A program made the translations under genes and the position numbers. 53,882 bases of DNA from Anaerolineales bacterium (GTDB lineage: Bacteria; Chloroflexota; Anaerolineae; Anaerolineales; Villigracilaceae). Shown one piece after another: positions 44,607 through 53,040 of the stretch (its first letter is position 1; every line of letters begins with the position of its first letter). The stretch covers positions 39,440 to 93,321 of the forward strand of contig JAIXKJ010000008.1 of the NCBI GenBank assembly GCA_026928255.1, read 5' to 3'. The notes beneath the pieces are model-generated. The model saw only the letters and a list, made by a program, of their open reading frames with translations, was not told the DNA's origin and ran no database searches.

Positions 44607-45920
44607 ATGTTTAAGAGAAAGACCCTTACGATTGCAATGGCGTTGATGATCGTCGCCAGTTTAGTTTTGGGCGCTTGTTCGACCGCCCCCGCGCCTACCG
44701 CCGCTCCCGATAATTCAGGGAATACGTCCGCAGCCACTGAAGCCCCCGCCGCCGCTACCGAAGCCCCCGCCGCCCCTAGCGACGCGAAAATCGGACTTGC
44801 CATCGAGCACTTCAGCGTCATCGAAGGCACGACTTGGTCTGGCGCGCAAGACCGCGCTGGCAAACGCCTTGAAGCGAAATATCCCAACGTGGAATATATG
44901 TACCGCGAAAACGTCGCTCCCGATCAATCCGTTCCCTTCGCGGAAGAAATGATCGCGGACGGCGCGAAGATCGTCGTCGGCAACGCCGAATTTATGGGCA
45001 TGCCGTTGGCTGAGATCGCCGACAAATACCCCGACGTTTACTTCGTCTCCATCGTCGCCAGCGACCTGAGCACCAAGCGCAACTTCATCCGCTACTTCCC
45101 GCGCCAATATCAAGCGCTGTACTTGGAAGGTTTGATTGCCGGCGCGTTGACGCAAACCGGCAACATCGGCATCGTCTCCGCCTTCCCGAACGTTCAAGTG
45201 CTGCGCCGCACGGCGGGCTTTGTGATGGGCGTTCAAGACGCCGCCAAACTGCTCAATAAAGAAATCAACATCTACGTCAAGTACGCGGGCGACTGGTATC
45301 TTCCGCAAGAAGAGCGCGACATCGCCACGACGTTGGTTGATCAATACAAAGCGGACGTGTTGACCCAACAGACCGACTCCGGCTCCACGCTGGATGTGGC
45401 GACCGAAAAGGGCGTTTGGTACATCGGCAAAGACATGGACACGGTCGGCGAATACGGCTGGTCGAACACCGACACCGTCGCGGTTTCCTTCGACACCCGC
45501 TGGGAAGTCGGCTACAACATCATGCTCGAACAATACATGGCGGGCAACAAAAACCCGACCACGATTCTCTATCCGGGCATGGAAACCACGATGACCCTCG
45601 CCGACGGCACGGTCGAACCGACGGTAGACTTGATGAACAACGGCAAGACCGGCTTGGACGCCATCAGCCCCAAAGCGTTGCCGCTCATCCCGCAAGAAAT
45701 CCTCGACCTGGTCAAACAGCGCCGCGATCAAATGATGAAGGGCGAATGGGATCCGTTCACCGATCATGAAATCATCAGCAACGGCACCGGCCTCGACTTA
45801 GACGGGCTGCCCGTTCCCGCCGCTGGCACGGTGGTGAAGAAGGCCGGCGCGGAAGCGACCATCGAATTCCTGTTGGCGCAATTCAACTTCGACTTGCAAG
45901 GCACGACAATTCTGAAATAA
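44607..45920 (+). CDS. BMP-family ABC transporter substrate-binding lipoprotein
   Basis: A 437-residue lipoprotein (lipobox LGAC, Cys24) followed by an Ala/Pro/Thr linker and a BMP/PnrA-type binding domain. This family binds purine nucleosides and related bases for import. Lines such as AKIVVGNAEFMG, YPDVYFVSIVAS, RYFPRQYQALYLEGLIAG and GNIGIVSAFPN are typical. AAAGGAG lies 7 nt before the ATG. It is longer than usual BMP proteins and its ligand could be a purine, nucleoside or a degradation product. It starts the transporter part of the operon and is followed by a strong hairpin. Confidence 0.9.
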   Translation: MFKRKTLTIAMALMIVASLVLGACSTAPAPTAAPDNSGNTSAATEAPAAATEAPAAPSDAKIGLAIEHFSVIEGTTWSGAQDRAGKRLEAKYPNVEYMYRENVAPDQSVPFAEEMIADGAKIVVGNAEFMGMPLAEIADKYPDVYFVSIVASDLSTKRNFIRYFPRQYQALYLEGLIAGALTQTGNIGIVSAFPNVQVLRRTAGFVMGVQDAAKLLNKEINIYVKYAGDWYLPQEERDIATTLVDQYKADVLTQQTDSGSTLDVATEKGVWYIGKDMDTVGEYGWSNTDTVAVSFDTRWEVGYNIMLEQYMAGNKNPTTILYPGMETTMTLADGTVEPTVDLMNNGKTGLDAISPKALPLIPQEILDLVKQRRDQMMKGEWDPFTDHEIISNGTGLDLDGLPVPAAGTVVKKAGAEATIEFLLAQFNFDLQGTTILK

Positions 45921-45939
45921 AGAACGCCGCAATTCCAAA

Positions 45940-45973
45940 GGGACGAAGTCCGCGTTACAACGGGCTTCGTCCC
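45940..45973 (+). terminator. Strong hairpin after the binding-protein gene, probable attenuator
   Basis: Arms 45940-45948 and 45965-45973 (GGGACGAAG/CTTCGTCCC) pair over 9 bp, with partial pairing inside the loop. No long T run follows directly; a second small hairpin lies at 45994-46011. Hairpins at this place commonly stabilise the binding-protein mRNA and lower expression of the following genes. Confidence 0.5.
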
Positions 45974-46028
45974 CGACGTTTTATTATTCTCACCCCGACG
46001 GCTTTCCGTCGTTGAATGGTTAATCCTT

Positions 46029-47570
46029 ATGACTGAAATAAAACACGGCGACATCGTTCTGCAAGCGCGCGGAATTACCAAACGCTACCCCGGTTTGGTG
46101 GCGAACGATCATATTGATTTTGAAATTCGCGCGGGGGAAATTCACGCCATTCTCGGCGAAAACGGCGCGGGCAAGACCACGCTGATGAGCATCCTCTTCG
46201 GGTTGACTCGCCCCGACGAAGGCGAAATCTTCGTCTTTGGCAAAAAGGTCAATTTTCGTTCGCCGCTGGATGCGATTGACTTGGGCATTGGCATGGTGCA
46301 TCAAACCCGCAAACTGATTTCCGCGCACTCGGTGTTGGAAAACATCCTGCTTGGGCATCCGCGCGCGGGCGCAATTTTAGATTTGAAAAAAACGGCGGAA
46401 GAAGTTAAAGCGCTTTGCGACGTGTACGGCTACAAAATAGACCTAAACACTAAAGTTTGGCATCTCTCCGAAGGCGAAAAGCAAATGGTGGAGATTCTCA
46501 AAGCGTTGTATCGCGGCGCGAAAATCCTCATCATGGACGAGCCGACTTCGGCGCTGGCGCCGCCTGAAACGAAAAAATTGCTGGAAACCATCCAGTTGAT
46601 GACGAAGAATGAACTTGCCATCGTCCCCTTTATTACGCACAAACTTCCGATTGTGCTTTCGGTCAGTCAGCGCGTAACAGTTTTGCGGCGCGGAAAAATC
46701 GTCGCCCGCCTAAACACCGCCGACGCGACCGAACAAAGTTTGGCGATGGAAATGGTCGGCAGAGAGGTCATATTCAACCTCGAACGCCCCGACGTGAAAA
46801 TTGGAAAACCCGTTTTACAGGTGGAAAACGTCTCGGCGTACGACGACAAAGAATATTGGGCGACGCGCAACATTTCCTTTGAAGTGCGCGAAGGCGAAAT
46901 TTTCGGCATCGCGGGCGTCTCTGGCAACGGGCAACAGCCGCTGGCGGAAGTGTTGGCAGGGCTGCGAAAAGCGTCTACTGGGCGCGTGCTTTTTCGCGGA
47001 AAAGACGTTACCAACCTTTCCAGTTTAGAGCGTTGGAAGCGCGGCATCGGCTACATCCCGTCCGAACAGCGGGCGGTCGGCTCGATTGGCGAATTTTCGC
47101 TGGTAGAAAATCTGCTGATGAGTTATTACTACGACGATTTATTCGTCAAGTGGGGGATGATTGACGCGAAGAAAGTTCGCCAACTGACTCAAGAGTTAAT
47201 TGAAGAGTACGGCGTGGCGACTCCCAGCCCCGACGTTAAGGCGCGAAATTTATCGGGCGGCAACCTGCAAAAGATGATTCTGGCGCGGGTCTTCTCGCGC
47301 AAACCGCGTTTGATTATCGCCAACTTGCCGACGCAAGGCTTGGACGTGGGCGCGATGGAATTCGTGCAAAATAAATTGCTGGAAGAGAAAAAAGCCGGCG
47401 CGGGCATTTTGCTCATCTCCGAAGACTTGGACGAAGTGATGGCGTTGAGCGACCGCATCGCCCCGATGTACGAAGGCGAATTTATGGACATCCTGCCCGG
47501 CGGCTCGGCGCAACGCGAAACGGTCGGCGCGCTAATGGCGGGACACAAAGAAAAGGCGGTGGGCGCATGA
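46029..47570 (+). CDS. Duplicated ABC ATPase of the BMP-type importer
   Basis: A 513-residue protein with two ABC domains, as in nucleoside and ribose importers. Domain 1 has Walker A GENGAGKTTL, signature LSEGEKQMVE and Walker B ILIMDEPTSAL. Domain 2 has a degenerate Walker A, GVSGNGQQPLA, and signature LSGGNLQKMILAR, the usual asymmetry for this family. It energises import of the ligand captured by the lipoprotein encoded upstream. No clear ribosome site is seen before the ATG. Its stop overlaps the first permease start (ATGA). Confidence 0.93.
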   Translation: MTEIKHGDIVLQARGITKRYPGLVANDHIDFEIRAGEIHAILGENGAGKTTLMSILFGLTRPDEGEIFVFGKKVNFRSPLDAIDLGIGMVHQTRKLISAHSVLENILLGHPRAGAILDLKKTAEEVKALCDVYGYKIDLNTKVWHLSEGEKQMVEILKALYRGAKILIMDEPTSALAPPETKKLLETIQLMTKNELAIVPFITHKLPIVLSVSQRVTVLRRGKIVARLNTADATEQSLAMEMVGREVIFNLERPDVKIGKPVLQVENVSAYDDKEYWATRNISFEVREGEIFGIAGVSGNGQQPLAEVLAGLRKASTGRVLFRGKDVTNLSSLERWKRGIGYIPSEQRAVGSIGEFSLVENLLMSYYYDDLFVKWGMIDAKKVRQLTQELIEEYGVATPSPDVKARNLSGGNLQKMILARVFSRKPRLIIANLPTQGLDVGAMEFVQNKLLEEKKAGAGILLISEDLDEVMALSDRIAPMYEGEFMDILPGGSAQRETVGALMAGHKEKAVGA

Positions 47571-48670
47571 AACTTGCAGGCTATACGTTGAAACTGGAAA
47601 AGAAAGCAAGTTTTACGGGATTAGAAGCGATTGTAATTTCTGTCGTGGCGATTTTGGTCGCGCTGTTTCTCGTCGGCTTTATCTTTTTGCAAGCGGGCGT
47701 AGACCCCGCCAAAGGCTATCAGGCGATGTTTACCTACGCCTTCGCCAACCCCTTCGGCGCTCCGCTGACCATTAACCGCGCAGTCTTCATCCTCCTCAGC
47801 ACCTTCGCCTTTATCGTCCCCATCCGCGCCGGGCTGTGGAATATCGGCATGTCTGGGCAATTGTACTTCGGCGCGTTGACCGCTTTCGGCGTCGCCTACG
47901 TCTTCGGCGCGCGGACGAGCGGCGCGAACCTGTCAGGCGCAATCGTCATCCCGTTGATGATCGTCGGCGGGGCAATCGGCGGCGGCTTGGCGGGCGCCAT
48001 TCCCGGCGTGCTAAAAGGGAAATTCAACACCAACGAAATCGTCGTTACCATGATGCTCAACTTCATCGGCTATTGGGTGGTGGCGCACATGATTAAAGAG
48101 GGCGGACCGTTCATGGGTTCGGGCGGCGAAGGCGAAGGCTTCAAACTGCCCGCCTCCATTCAAGCGCCGATTGTTTCGGGCGTTTCGGTTTTGACTCTCG
48201 TCATCGCGCTCTTGTTAGCCGTTCTTTTATATGTGCTTTTCACGCGCACGCGACTCGGCTATCAAATCCGCGCTTTCGGACTCAGCCCCGCCGCCGCGCG
48301 CTATGCGGGCATTAGCCCGTTTCAAATTGCGTTGATCACCTTCGTCATCGGCGGCGCGTTGGCGGGTTTGGCGGGCTATCATTATTTCGGCACGACGCCC
48401 AACCTCAACCAAATCCCAAAAAATTACGGCGACTTCGGCGACATGGCGTTTTACGGAATTATCTGCGGTTTGATTTCGCAGGGCAACCCGTTGGCGGCCA
48501 TTCCGCTGGCGCTGCTCTTCGGCGGCTTGACCAGCGGCGGGCGCTATGTGCAAGGCAAACTGCATTTGAGTTACGGCATTGACTACGCCTTGCTCGGCGT
48601 GTTGATGATTACGCTGGTCGCTTTTCAATTTTTCTTCCGCTATCGCGTCGTTTTCAAAAAGGAGTCTTAG
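47567..48670 (+). CDS. ABC importer permease 1 (BMP type)
   Basis: A 367-residue inner-membrane permease of the branched-chain amino acid/nucleoside type, with about nine hydrophobic helices. Conserved lines are AGLWNIGMSGQLYFG, NEIVVTMMLNFIGYW, RAFGLSPAAARYAGIS and GDMAFYGIICGLISQGNP. It pairs with the next gene product to form the channel. It is translationally coupled to the ATPase. Confidence 0.92.
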   Translation: MKLAGYTLKLEKKASFTGLEAIVISVVAILVALFLVGFIFLQAGVDPAKGYQAMFTYAFANPFGAPLTINRAVFILLSTFAFIVPIRAGLWNIGMSGQLYFGALTAFGVAYVFGARTSGANLSGAIVIPLMIVGGAIGGGLAGAIPGVLKGKFNTNEIVVTMMLNFIGYWVVAHMIKEGGPFMGSGGEGEGFKLPASIQAPIVSGVSVLTLVIALLLAVLLYVLFTRTRLGYQIRAFGLSPAAARYAGISPFQIALITFVIGGALAGLAGYHYFGTTPNLNQIPKNYGDFGDMAFYGIICGLISQGNPLAAIPLALLFGGLTSGGRYVQGKLHLSYGIDYALLGVLMITLVAFQFFFRYRVVFKKES

Positions 48671-48671
48671 C

Positions 48672-49547
48672 ATGTGGGAATTTTGGGTTAGAAGCCTAAA
48701 CGCTTCGACGATTTTTGCCCTCGCCGCGCTGGGCGAAGTGGTCGGTCAACGCGCAGGCGTGATGAACGTCGGCGTGGAAGGCGCGATGCTCTTCGGCGCG
48801 ACCATCGGCTTTATCGTCGCCAAAACGACGGGAAGCCTTTTGCTCGGCTTCTTTGCGGGCATTGCCATCGGCGCGGTTGTGGGATTGTTGCACGCTTTCT
48901 TTACAATTACGTTGCACGGCGACCAAGTCGTCAACGGCATGGGCATTTGGATTCTCGGCTTCGGCTTGACGACCTACATCGGCTCGCCCTACGCCGGACC
49001 TTTGGGCATGAGCCGCATCCCAACCATCAGCGGACTTTCGCCCTTCTTCATCGTCGCGTTGATTTTCACCGTCGCCATTTGGTTTGTCTTCTTCAAGACG
49101 AATTGGGGGCTGAAGATTCGTTCCGTCGGCGAAAACCCCACCGTAGCGGAAGTGTCGGGCGTTAACGTCGTCCGCACGCGCTATTGGAGCGTCATCTTCA
49201 GCGGCGCGATGATGGGCTTCGCGGGCGCGGTCTATGCGTTGGACTACAACCCCGTTTGGAGTTACAACATGCTCATGGGTTGGGGATTCATCGCGCTGGC
49301 GTTGGTCTTCTTCTCGATGTGGAATCCCTACATCCTATTGAGCGGCGCGATTTTGTTCGGCGCGTTGTGGCAAGTTTCGCTCAACCCCGAATCGCTTTTG
49401 CCGCATATTTTCTCGCGCTACATCTGGCGGACGTTTCCCTTCGTCATCACGATTATTATTCTCGTGATCATGTCCACGCATTGGTTTAGTTCGCGCTGGG
49501 GCGCCGCCAAACCCGAAGCGTTGGGGCAACCTTACGAGAAAGATTAA
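48672..49547 (+). CDS. ABC importer permease 2 (BMP type)
   Basis: A 291-residue second permease, with about eight hydrophobic helices. Conserved lines are AALGEVVGQRAGVMNVGVEGAMLFGA, split here as AGVMNVGVEGAML, then DQVVNGMGIW, SVGENPTVAEVSGVNV and MMGFAGAVYAL. AAGGAG precedes the ATG. With the ATPase and first permease it completes the importer. A half copy of the family A repeat follows at 49567. Confidence 0.92.
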   Translation: MWEFWVRSLNASTIFALAALGEVVGQRAGVMNVGVEGAMLFGATIGFIVAKTTGSLLLGFFAGIAIGAVVGLLHAFFTITLHGDQVVNGMGIWILGFGLTTYIGSPYAGPLGMSRIPTISGLSPFFIVALIFTVAIWFVFFKTNWGLKIRSVGENPTVAEVSGVNVVRTRYWSVIFSGAMMGFAGAVYALDYNPVWSYNMLMGWGFIALALVFFSMWNPYILLSGAILFGALWQVSLNPESLLPHIFSRYIWRTFPFVITIIILVIMSTHWFSSRWGAAKPEALGQPYEKD

Positions 49548-49566
49548 CGCTTTTACGCTCTCGCTT

Positions 49567-49594
49567 ATCCCCGTTTATCCCTGTTTATCTCTGG
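49567..49594. repeat. Half copy of the family A repeat
   Basis: Matches the right end of the 33390-33454 element, with ATCCCCGTTTATC and TTTATCTCTGG. The left half is missing. It lies between the second permease gene and the second cyclase gene. Confidence 0.55.
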
Positions 49595-49612
49595 CAACAA
49601 AAGGACATTTCC

Positions 49613-50494
49613 ATGAAATTTATTGACCTCACTATTCCCTTAGGCGTCGGCACGCCGCCTTGGCCCACCTACGAACCCCTGCAAGTCAAGTACTTCAAAC
49701 GCCTCGCCCCTAACGGCGCGAACGGACAGATCGTTACGCATTCCAATCATCTCGGCACGCACCTCGACGGCGAGATTCACTTCCACACGCCAGGCAAAGA
49801 CATCGCTTCGCTCGACATGGACTTCCTGATTCACGACGCCGCCATTGTCGATTTGAGCGACGTCTGCGGCGACTATGATATTTACACTAGCAAAATGATC
49901 GAAGAGCGCGTCGAAGTCCGTGAAGGGGACATTCTCATCATCCACACCGGTTACCACCACTTCGGCTGGGACTCGCCCTTCGCCGACGAAATTCGCTATA
50001 TGGTCAAGCACCCCGGCCCCGACCGCGAGTTCGCCGAGTGGGCGAAAGCCAAAAAACTGCGCTGGATCGGCGTGGACTGCGGAAGCGCGGATCACCCCAT
50101 GAACACGATTATCCGCGATTGGATGCCGCGCCAAACCCGCCAAGCCGAAAAGGTCTTCCAGAAGAAATTCGGCAAACCCATCGCGGATGTCTTCGGCGAC
50201 GACAAGTACCAACTCATGCACCTAGAAATGTTCCCTTACGGCATCATCCACGCCGAATGTTTAGGCGGAAACATTGACCTCCTGCTCAACCGCCGCGTCC
50301 CCGTCGGCTTCTTCCCCTGGCGCTTCGTGGACGGCGAAGCCAGCATCGGGCGTTGCGTCGCTATGGTGGACGACGACGAGTACGAAGCGCTGATGGAAAA
50401 GAAAGCCAGCCTCCCGCAGACTAAATTCGGCGACGTTTACGACCCCGCCCACGTCGAACGCCTGAACAAACTCAGCCAAGCCAACCTCGCTTAA
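49613..50494 (+). CDS. Cyclase-family metal-dependent hydrolase
   Basis: A 293-residue single-domain cyclase-family protein, with an intact metal motif His46, His50, Asp52 and His56 in NHLGTHLDGEIH. The family opens cyclic amides and formamides (kynurenine formamidase, isatin hydrolase). The GDILIIHTGYHHFGW and WIGVDCGSADHPMN lines closely resemble the tandem protein encoded at 37598, so the operon has two related hydrolases, possibly for successive ring or amide cleavages. AAAGGA lies before the ATG. A thiolase-like gene follows 6 bp downstream. Confidence 0.9.
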   Translation: MKFIDLTIPLGVGTPPWPTYEPLQVKYFKRLAPNGANGQIVTHSNHLGTHLDGEIHFHTPGKDIASLDMDFLIHDAAIVDLSDVCGDYDIYTSKMIEERVEVREGDILIIHTGYHHFGWDSPFADEIRYMVKHPGPDREFAEWAKAKKLRWIGVDCGSADHPMNTIIRDWMPRQTRQAEKVFQKKFGKPIADVFGDDKYQLMHLEMFPYGIIHAECLGGNIDLLLNRRVPVGFFPWRFVDGEASIGRCVAMVDDDEYEALMEKKASLPQTKFGDVYDPAHVERLNKLSQANLA

Positions 50495-50500
50495 CGCCGT

Positions 50501-51691
50501 ATGCGTCCAGTTGCCATTATCGGCGCGGGGATGATTCCCTTCGGCAAGTTAGCGGATCAAAGCCTGATGCAGATGCTCGCCCGCGCCGCGCTCGCCGCGC
50601 TCGACGACGCGGGCAGGAGCGAAAGCGGCGCGGACGCGCTCTTCGTCGCCAACGTCGGCGGCGGAATCTTGCAACATCGCACCGCCATCGCCAGTTCCCT
50701 CGCCGACTTGCTCGCCTTGCTCCCAGCCGCCGCCGAACTCGTCGAGAACGGACCGGCTTCGGGCGCGTCGGCGGCGAAGGCTGGGCTTCTCGCCGTCGCT
50801 TCGGGCTACTATGACAGCGTCCTCGTCGTCGGCGGGGAGAAAATGCACGGCTCACCGACGGCGCAAATTACGGACTTTATCGCTTCGATGACTCACCCGC
50901 ACGCCGAGTATCCCTACGGCGTAACGATGACCGGCATGGGCGGCATGTACGCCCGCCTGTACATGGAAAAATACAACCTCTCGCCGACTCATTTGCAAGC
51001 CGTCTCGGTGAAGAATCACGCGATGGGCGCGCTTAACCCTTACGCTCACTTCCAATTGCCGATTGACCCCGAAAGAATCTTTGACGGACCCTTCGCGGAG
51101 ATTAACAATCCCGTCCTTGCCGACCCGTTGCGACTTTACGACCTGTGCCCAATCAGCGACGGGGCGGCGGCGTTGGTTCTCTCTACCGTCGAGATTGCCG
51201 AGTCCTTGAAGAAACCTTACGTCCTCGTCTCCGGTTTTGGGCAAGCCACCGACACGCACACGCTCGTTCAACGCGACGACCCGCTCGACCTCAAAGCCGT
51301 GCGCCTCGCCGCCCGCGCCGCCTTTGACATGGCGCGCCTTTCGCCCGCCGATGTGGACGTCGCCGAACTGCACGACGCTTTCACCATTTTGGAAATCGCC
51401 ATCAGCGAAGAAGTCGGTTTCTTCGAGAAGGGCGCGGGCGGAGACGCCGTCTTGGACGGCAAAACCTGCTTAGGCGGGCAGATTCCCATCAATATCTCCG
51501 GCGGCTTGAAAGCGCGCGGACATCCGCTGGGGGCGACGGGCGTCGCCCAACTGGTCGAGATCGTTTGGCAATTAAGACACGAACTGCCGCCCGAACGCCA
51601 AGTAGAAAACGCGCAAATCGGGCTGACGGTTAACTTCGGCGGCTTTGCCAATAACGTCCTTTGTTTTATCTTGAAGCGAGTCGCGCCGTGA
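50501..51691 (+). CDS. Thiolase-like protein lacking the nucleophilic cysteine
   Basis: A 396-residue protein of the SCP2-thiolase/acetyl-CoA acetyltransferase-like superfamily. The N-terminal active-site line, normally VEAACASG, reads VENGPASG with Pro85 in the cysteine position. The other elements are kept: LVVGGEKM, the histidine in AELHDAFT and GGLKARGHPLGATG. Without the cysteine, classic thiolysis or condensation is unlikely; another acyl-CoA reaction or a scaffold role is possible. Its stop overlaps the start of its DUF35 partner (GTGA), the standard arrangement for archaeal-type thiolases. The start has no clear ribosome site and is probably coupled to the cyclase gene. Confidence 0.87.
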   Translation: MRPVAIIGAGMIPFGKLADQSLMQMLARAALAALDDAGRSESGADALFVANVGGGILQHRTAIASSLADLLALLPAAAELVENGPASGASAAKAGLLAVASGYYDSVLVVGGEKMHGSPTAQITDFIASMTHPHAEYPYGVTMTGMGGMYARLYMEKYNLSPTHLQAVSVKNHAMGALNPYAHFQLPIDPERIFDGPFAEINNPVLADPLRLYDLCPISDGAAALVLSTVEIAESLKKPYVLVSGFGQATDTHTLVQRDDPLDLKAVRLAARAAFDMARLSPADVDVAELHDAFTILEIAISEEVGFFEKGAGGDAVLDGKTCLGGQIPINISGGLKARGHPLGATGVAQLVEIVWQLRHELPPERQVENAQIGLTVNFGGFANNVLCFILKRVAP

Positions 51692-52038
51692 GCGAAGAAA
51701 TAAAACTCATCGCCTACCGCTGCCGCAACTGCGGGCGCGTTCACTACCCGCGTTGCGAGCGCTGCCTGACCTGCAAGAAGCGCGAGTTCGACGAAATCCG
51801 TCCGCAAGGCAAAGCCACCCTGTTAACGTTTACGGCGGTGTACAGCCTGCCCGTCGGCTTTGAAGACCAACAAATGCTTTGCTTGGGCGTCGTCGAGTTC
51901 GAGAATCAAGTCCGCGCTTTGGGGCAGATTAGCGCCGCGCCCAGCGCCCTCAAAGAAGGCATGGCGTTAACCGCCTCTTGGGGCGCAATCCGCCGCCGAG
52001 AAGGGCAGACTCTTTACGGCTTAATCCTCGCGCCGTGA
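51688..52038 (+). CDS. DUF35 OB-fold zinc-ribbon protein (thiolase partner)
   Basis: A 116-residue DUF35 protein. A zinc ribbon is built from Cys12, Cys15, Cys23 and Cys26 (CRNC...CERC), and the OB-fold follows with VYSLPVGFEDQQ and CLGVVEFENQVRA. These proteins bind acyl-CoA and shuttle intermediates to thiolase partners. It starts at the GTG at 51688, overlapping the thiolase-like stop, so an earlier in-frame ATG at 51661 is rejected. Its own stop overlaps the next GTG start. Confidence 0.9.
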   Translation: MSEEIKLIAYRCRNCGRVHYPRCERCLTCKKREFDEIRPQGKATLLTFTAVYSLPVGFEDQQMLCLGVVEFENQVRALGQISAAPSALKEGMALTASWGAIRRREGQTLYGLILAP

Positions 52039-52901
52039 ACCTCGAAGCGCTCTGTCTGGGGGAGTTCGTTCCGCAAACCTTCGCCGCCCGCGCCCACAGC
52101 GCCTTTCGTTCGGCGCTCAATTTGCGCTATGAAGATACCCTGCTGACTCTAACCGCCGCCGACCAAGACGACTTGCCGCAAGGGATTCGACTCGCCACGC
52201 CTGCGGGTTTTTCTTTTGAGAATTTCAAAGTCGGCGACTTGGCGCTTTGCGAAGGGGACACGTTGCGCCTGCCCGCGTTGACCGTCAACTTGCGCCGCGC
52301 CTCGCGCTGGATTTCTAACTTATCCGCGCTTCAAGCCGATTTCTCCTCCGACTCTTTTTCCCAAGCGCAGGCGGTCGTTTGGCAAACGCTCAACCAGCGC
52401 CAACGCGCTCTCGGCGCGGACGTCGTCGCCGACGAACTGCTTCATCCGCGAGAGAATACCAGTCTCGTCTGCAAACGGGCGGGGGAAGCGTTGCGCGAGT
52501 TGCTGGCTTGCGCCCAAACGGGCGATACGTCGAACCTAACTTCCCCGCTGAAAAAACTCATCGGCTTAGGGGCGGGTCTCACCCCCAGCGGGGACGATTT
52601 GCTCGTCGGCTTCTTCGTCGGCATGTACATCGTTGACCGTTCCTCTTTCCTCCCCGCCCTTGCGGACGAAACGAACCGCTTGTCTTTCGCCACCAACGCC
52701 GTCAGCCGCGCTTACCTCTTCCACGCCTCTCGCGGACGGGTCTCGCGCCGACTGGCAACCCTCGCCGAAGCGCTTTGCAACCCCGCCCGTCCCGCCGACT
52801 TGCTCGCCGCCTTTCAATCCGCCGCCCAAACGGGGCATTCCTCCGGCATGGACGCAATCAGCGGGATGATGGCGGTTATTACATTAAGTTTCAGGTATTA
52901 G
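52035..52901 (+). CDS. DUF2877 protein (YlbF/AllH family)
   Basis: A 288-residue DUF2877 protein. The hallmark GLGAGLTPSGDDLLVGF lies near residues 176-192, and the ISGMMAVI line is near the C-terminus. It is the third protein of the reported AllF-AllG-AllH oxamate carbamoyltransferase; the other two are encoded at 33473 and 36200. Thus all three are present but scattered across the operon. It starts at the GTG at 52035, in a GTGA overlap with the DUF35 stop; an earlier frame from 51978 is less likely. It is the last gene of the operon, and low-complexity repeats follow. Confidence 0.87.
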   Translation: MNLEALCLGEFVPQTFAARAHSAFRSALNLRYEDTLLTLTAADQDDLPQGIRLATPAGFSFENFKVGDLALCEGDTLRLPALTVNLRRASRWISNLSALQADFSSDSFSQAQAVVWQTLNQRQRALGADVVADELLHPRENTSLVCKRAGEALRELLACAQTGDTSNLTSPLKKLIGLGAGLTPSGDDLLVGFFVGMYIVDRSSFLPALADETNRLSFATNAVSRAYLFHASRGRVSRRLATLAEALCNPARPADLLAAFQSAAQTGHSSGMDAISGMMAVITLSFRY

Positions 52902-53040
52902 GTTTCAGGTGTCAGGTTTTCCTAATTCCCAATCACCCAATCCCTAATTACCTGATTCCTAATTACCAATTCCCAATTACCTAATTACTAATTACCCGAT
53001 TCCTACTTACCAATCCCCTAACCCCTAATCACCAATTCCA
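52902..53040. repeat. Low-complexity tandem repeat region
   Basis: Many imperfect copies of units such as CCTAATTACC and CCAATTCCC, 8-11 bp each. It follows the operon, and the stop and last codons of the convergent HAD gene lie inside it. It is not a CRISPR: units are variable and there are no spacers. Confidence 0.7.

Noticed and set aside
52902..53040. CRISPR array
   Set aside because: Units are 8-11 bp, variable and without spacers.
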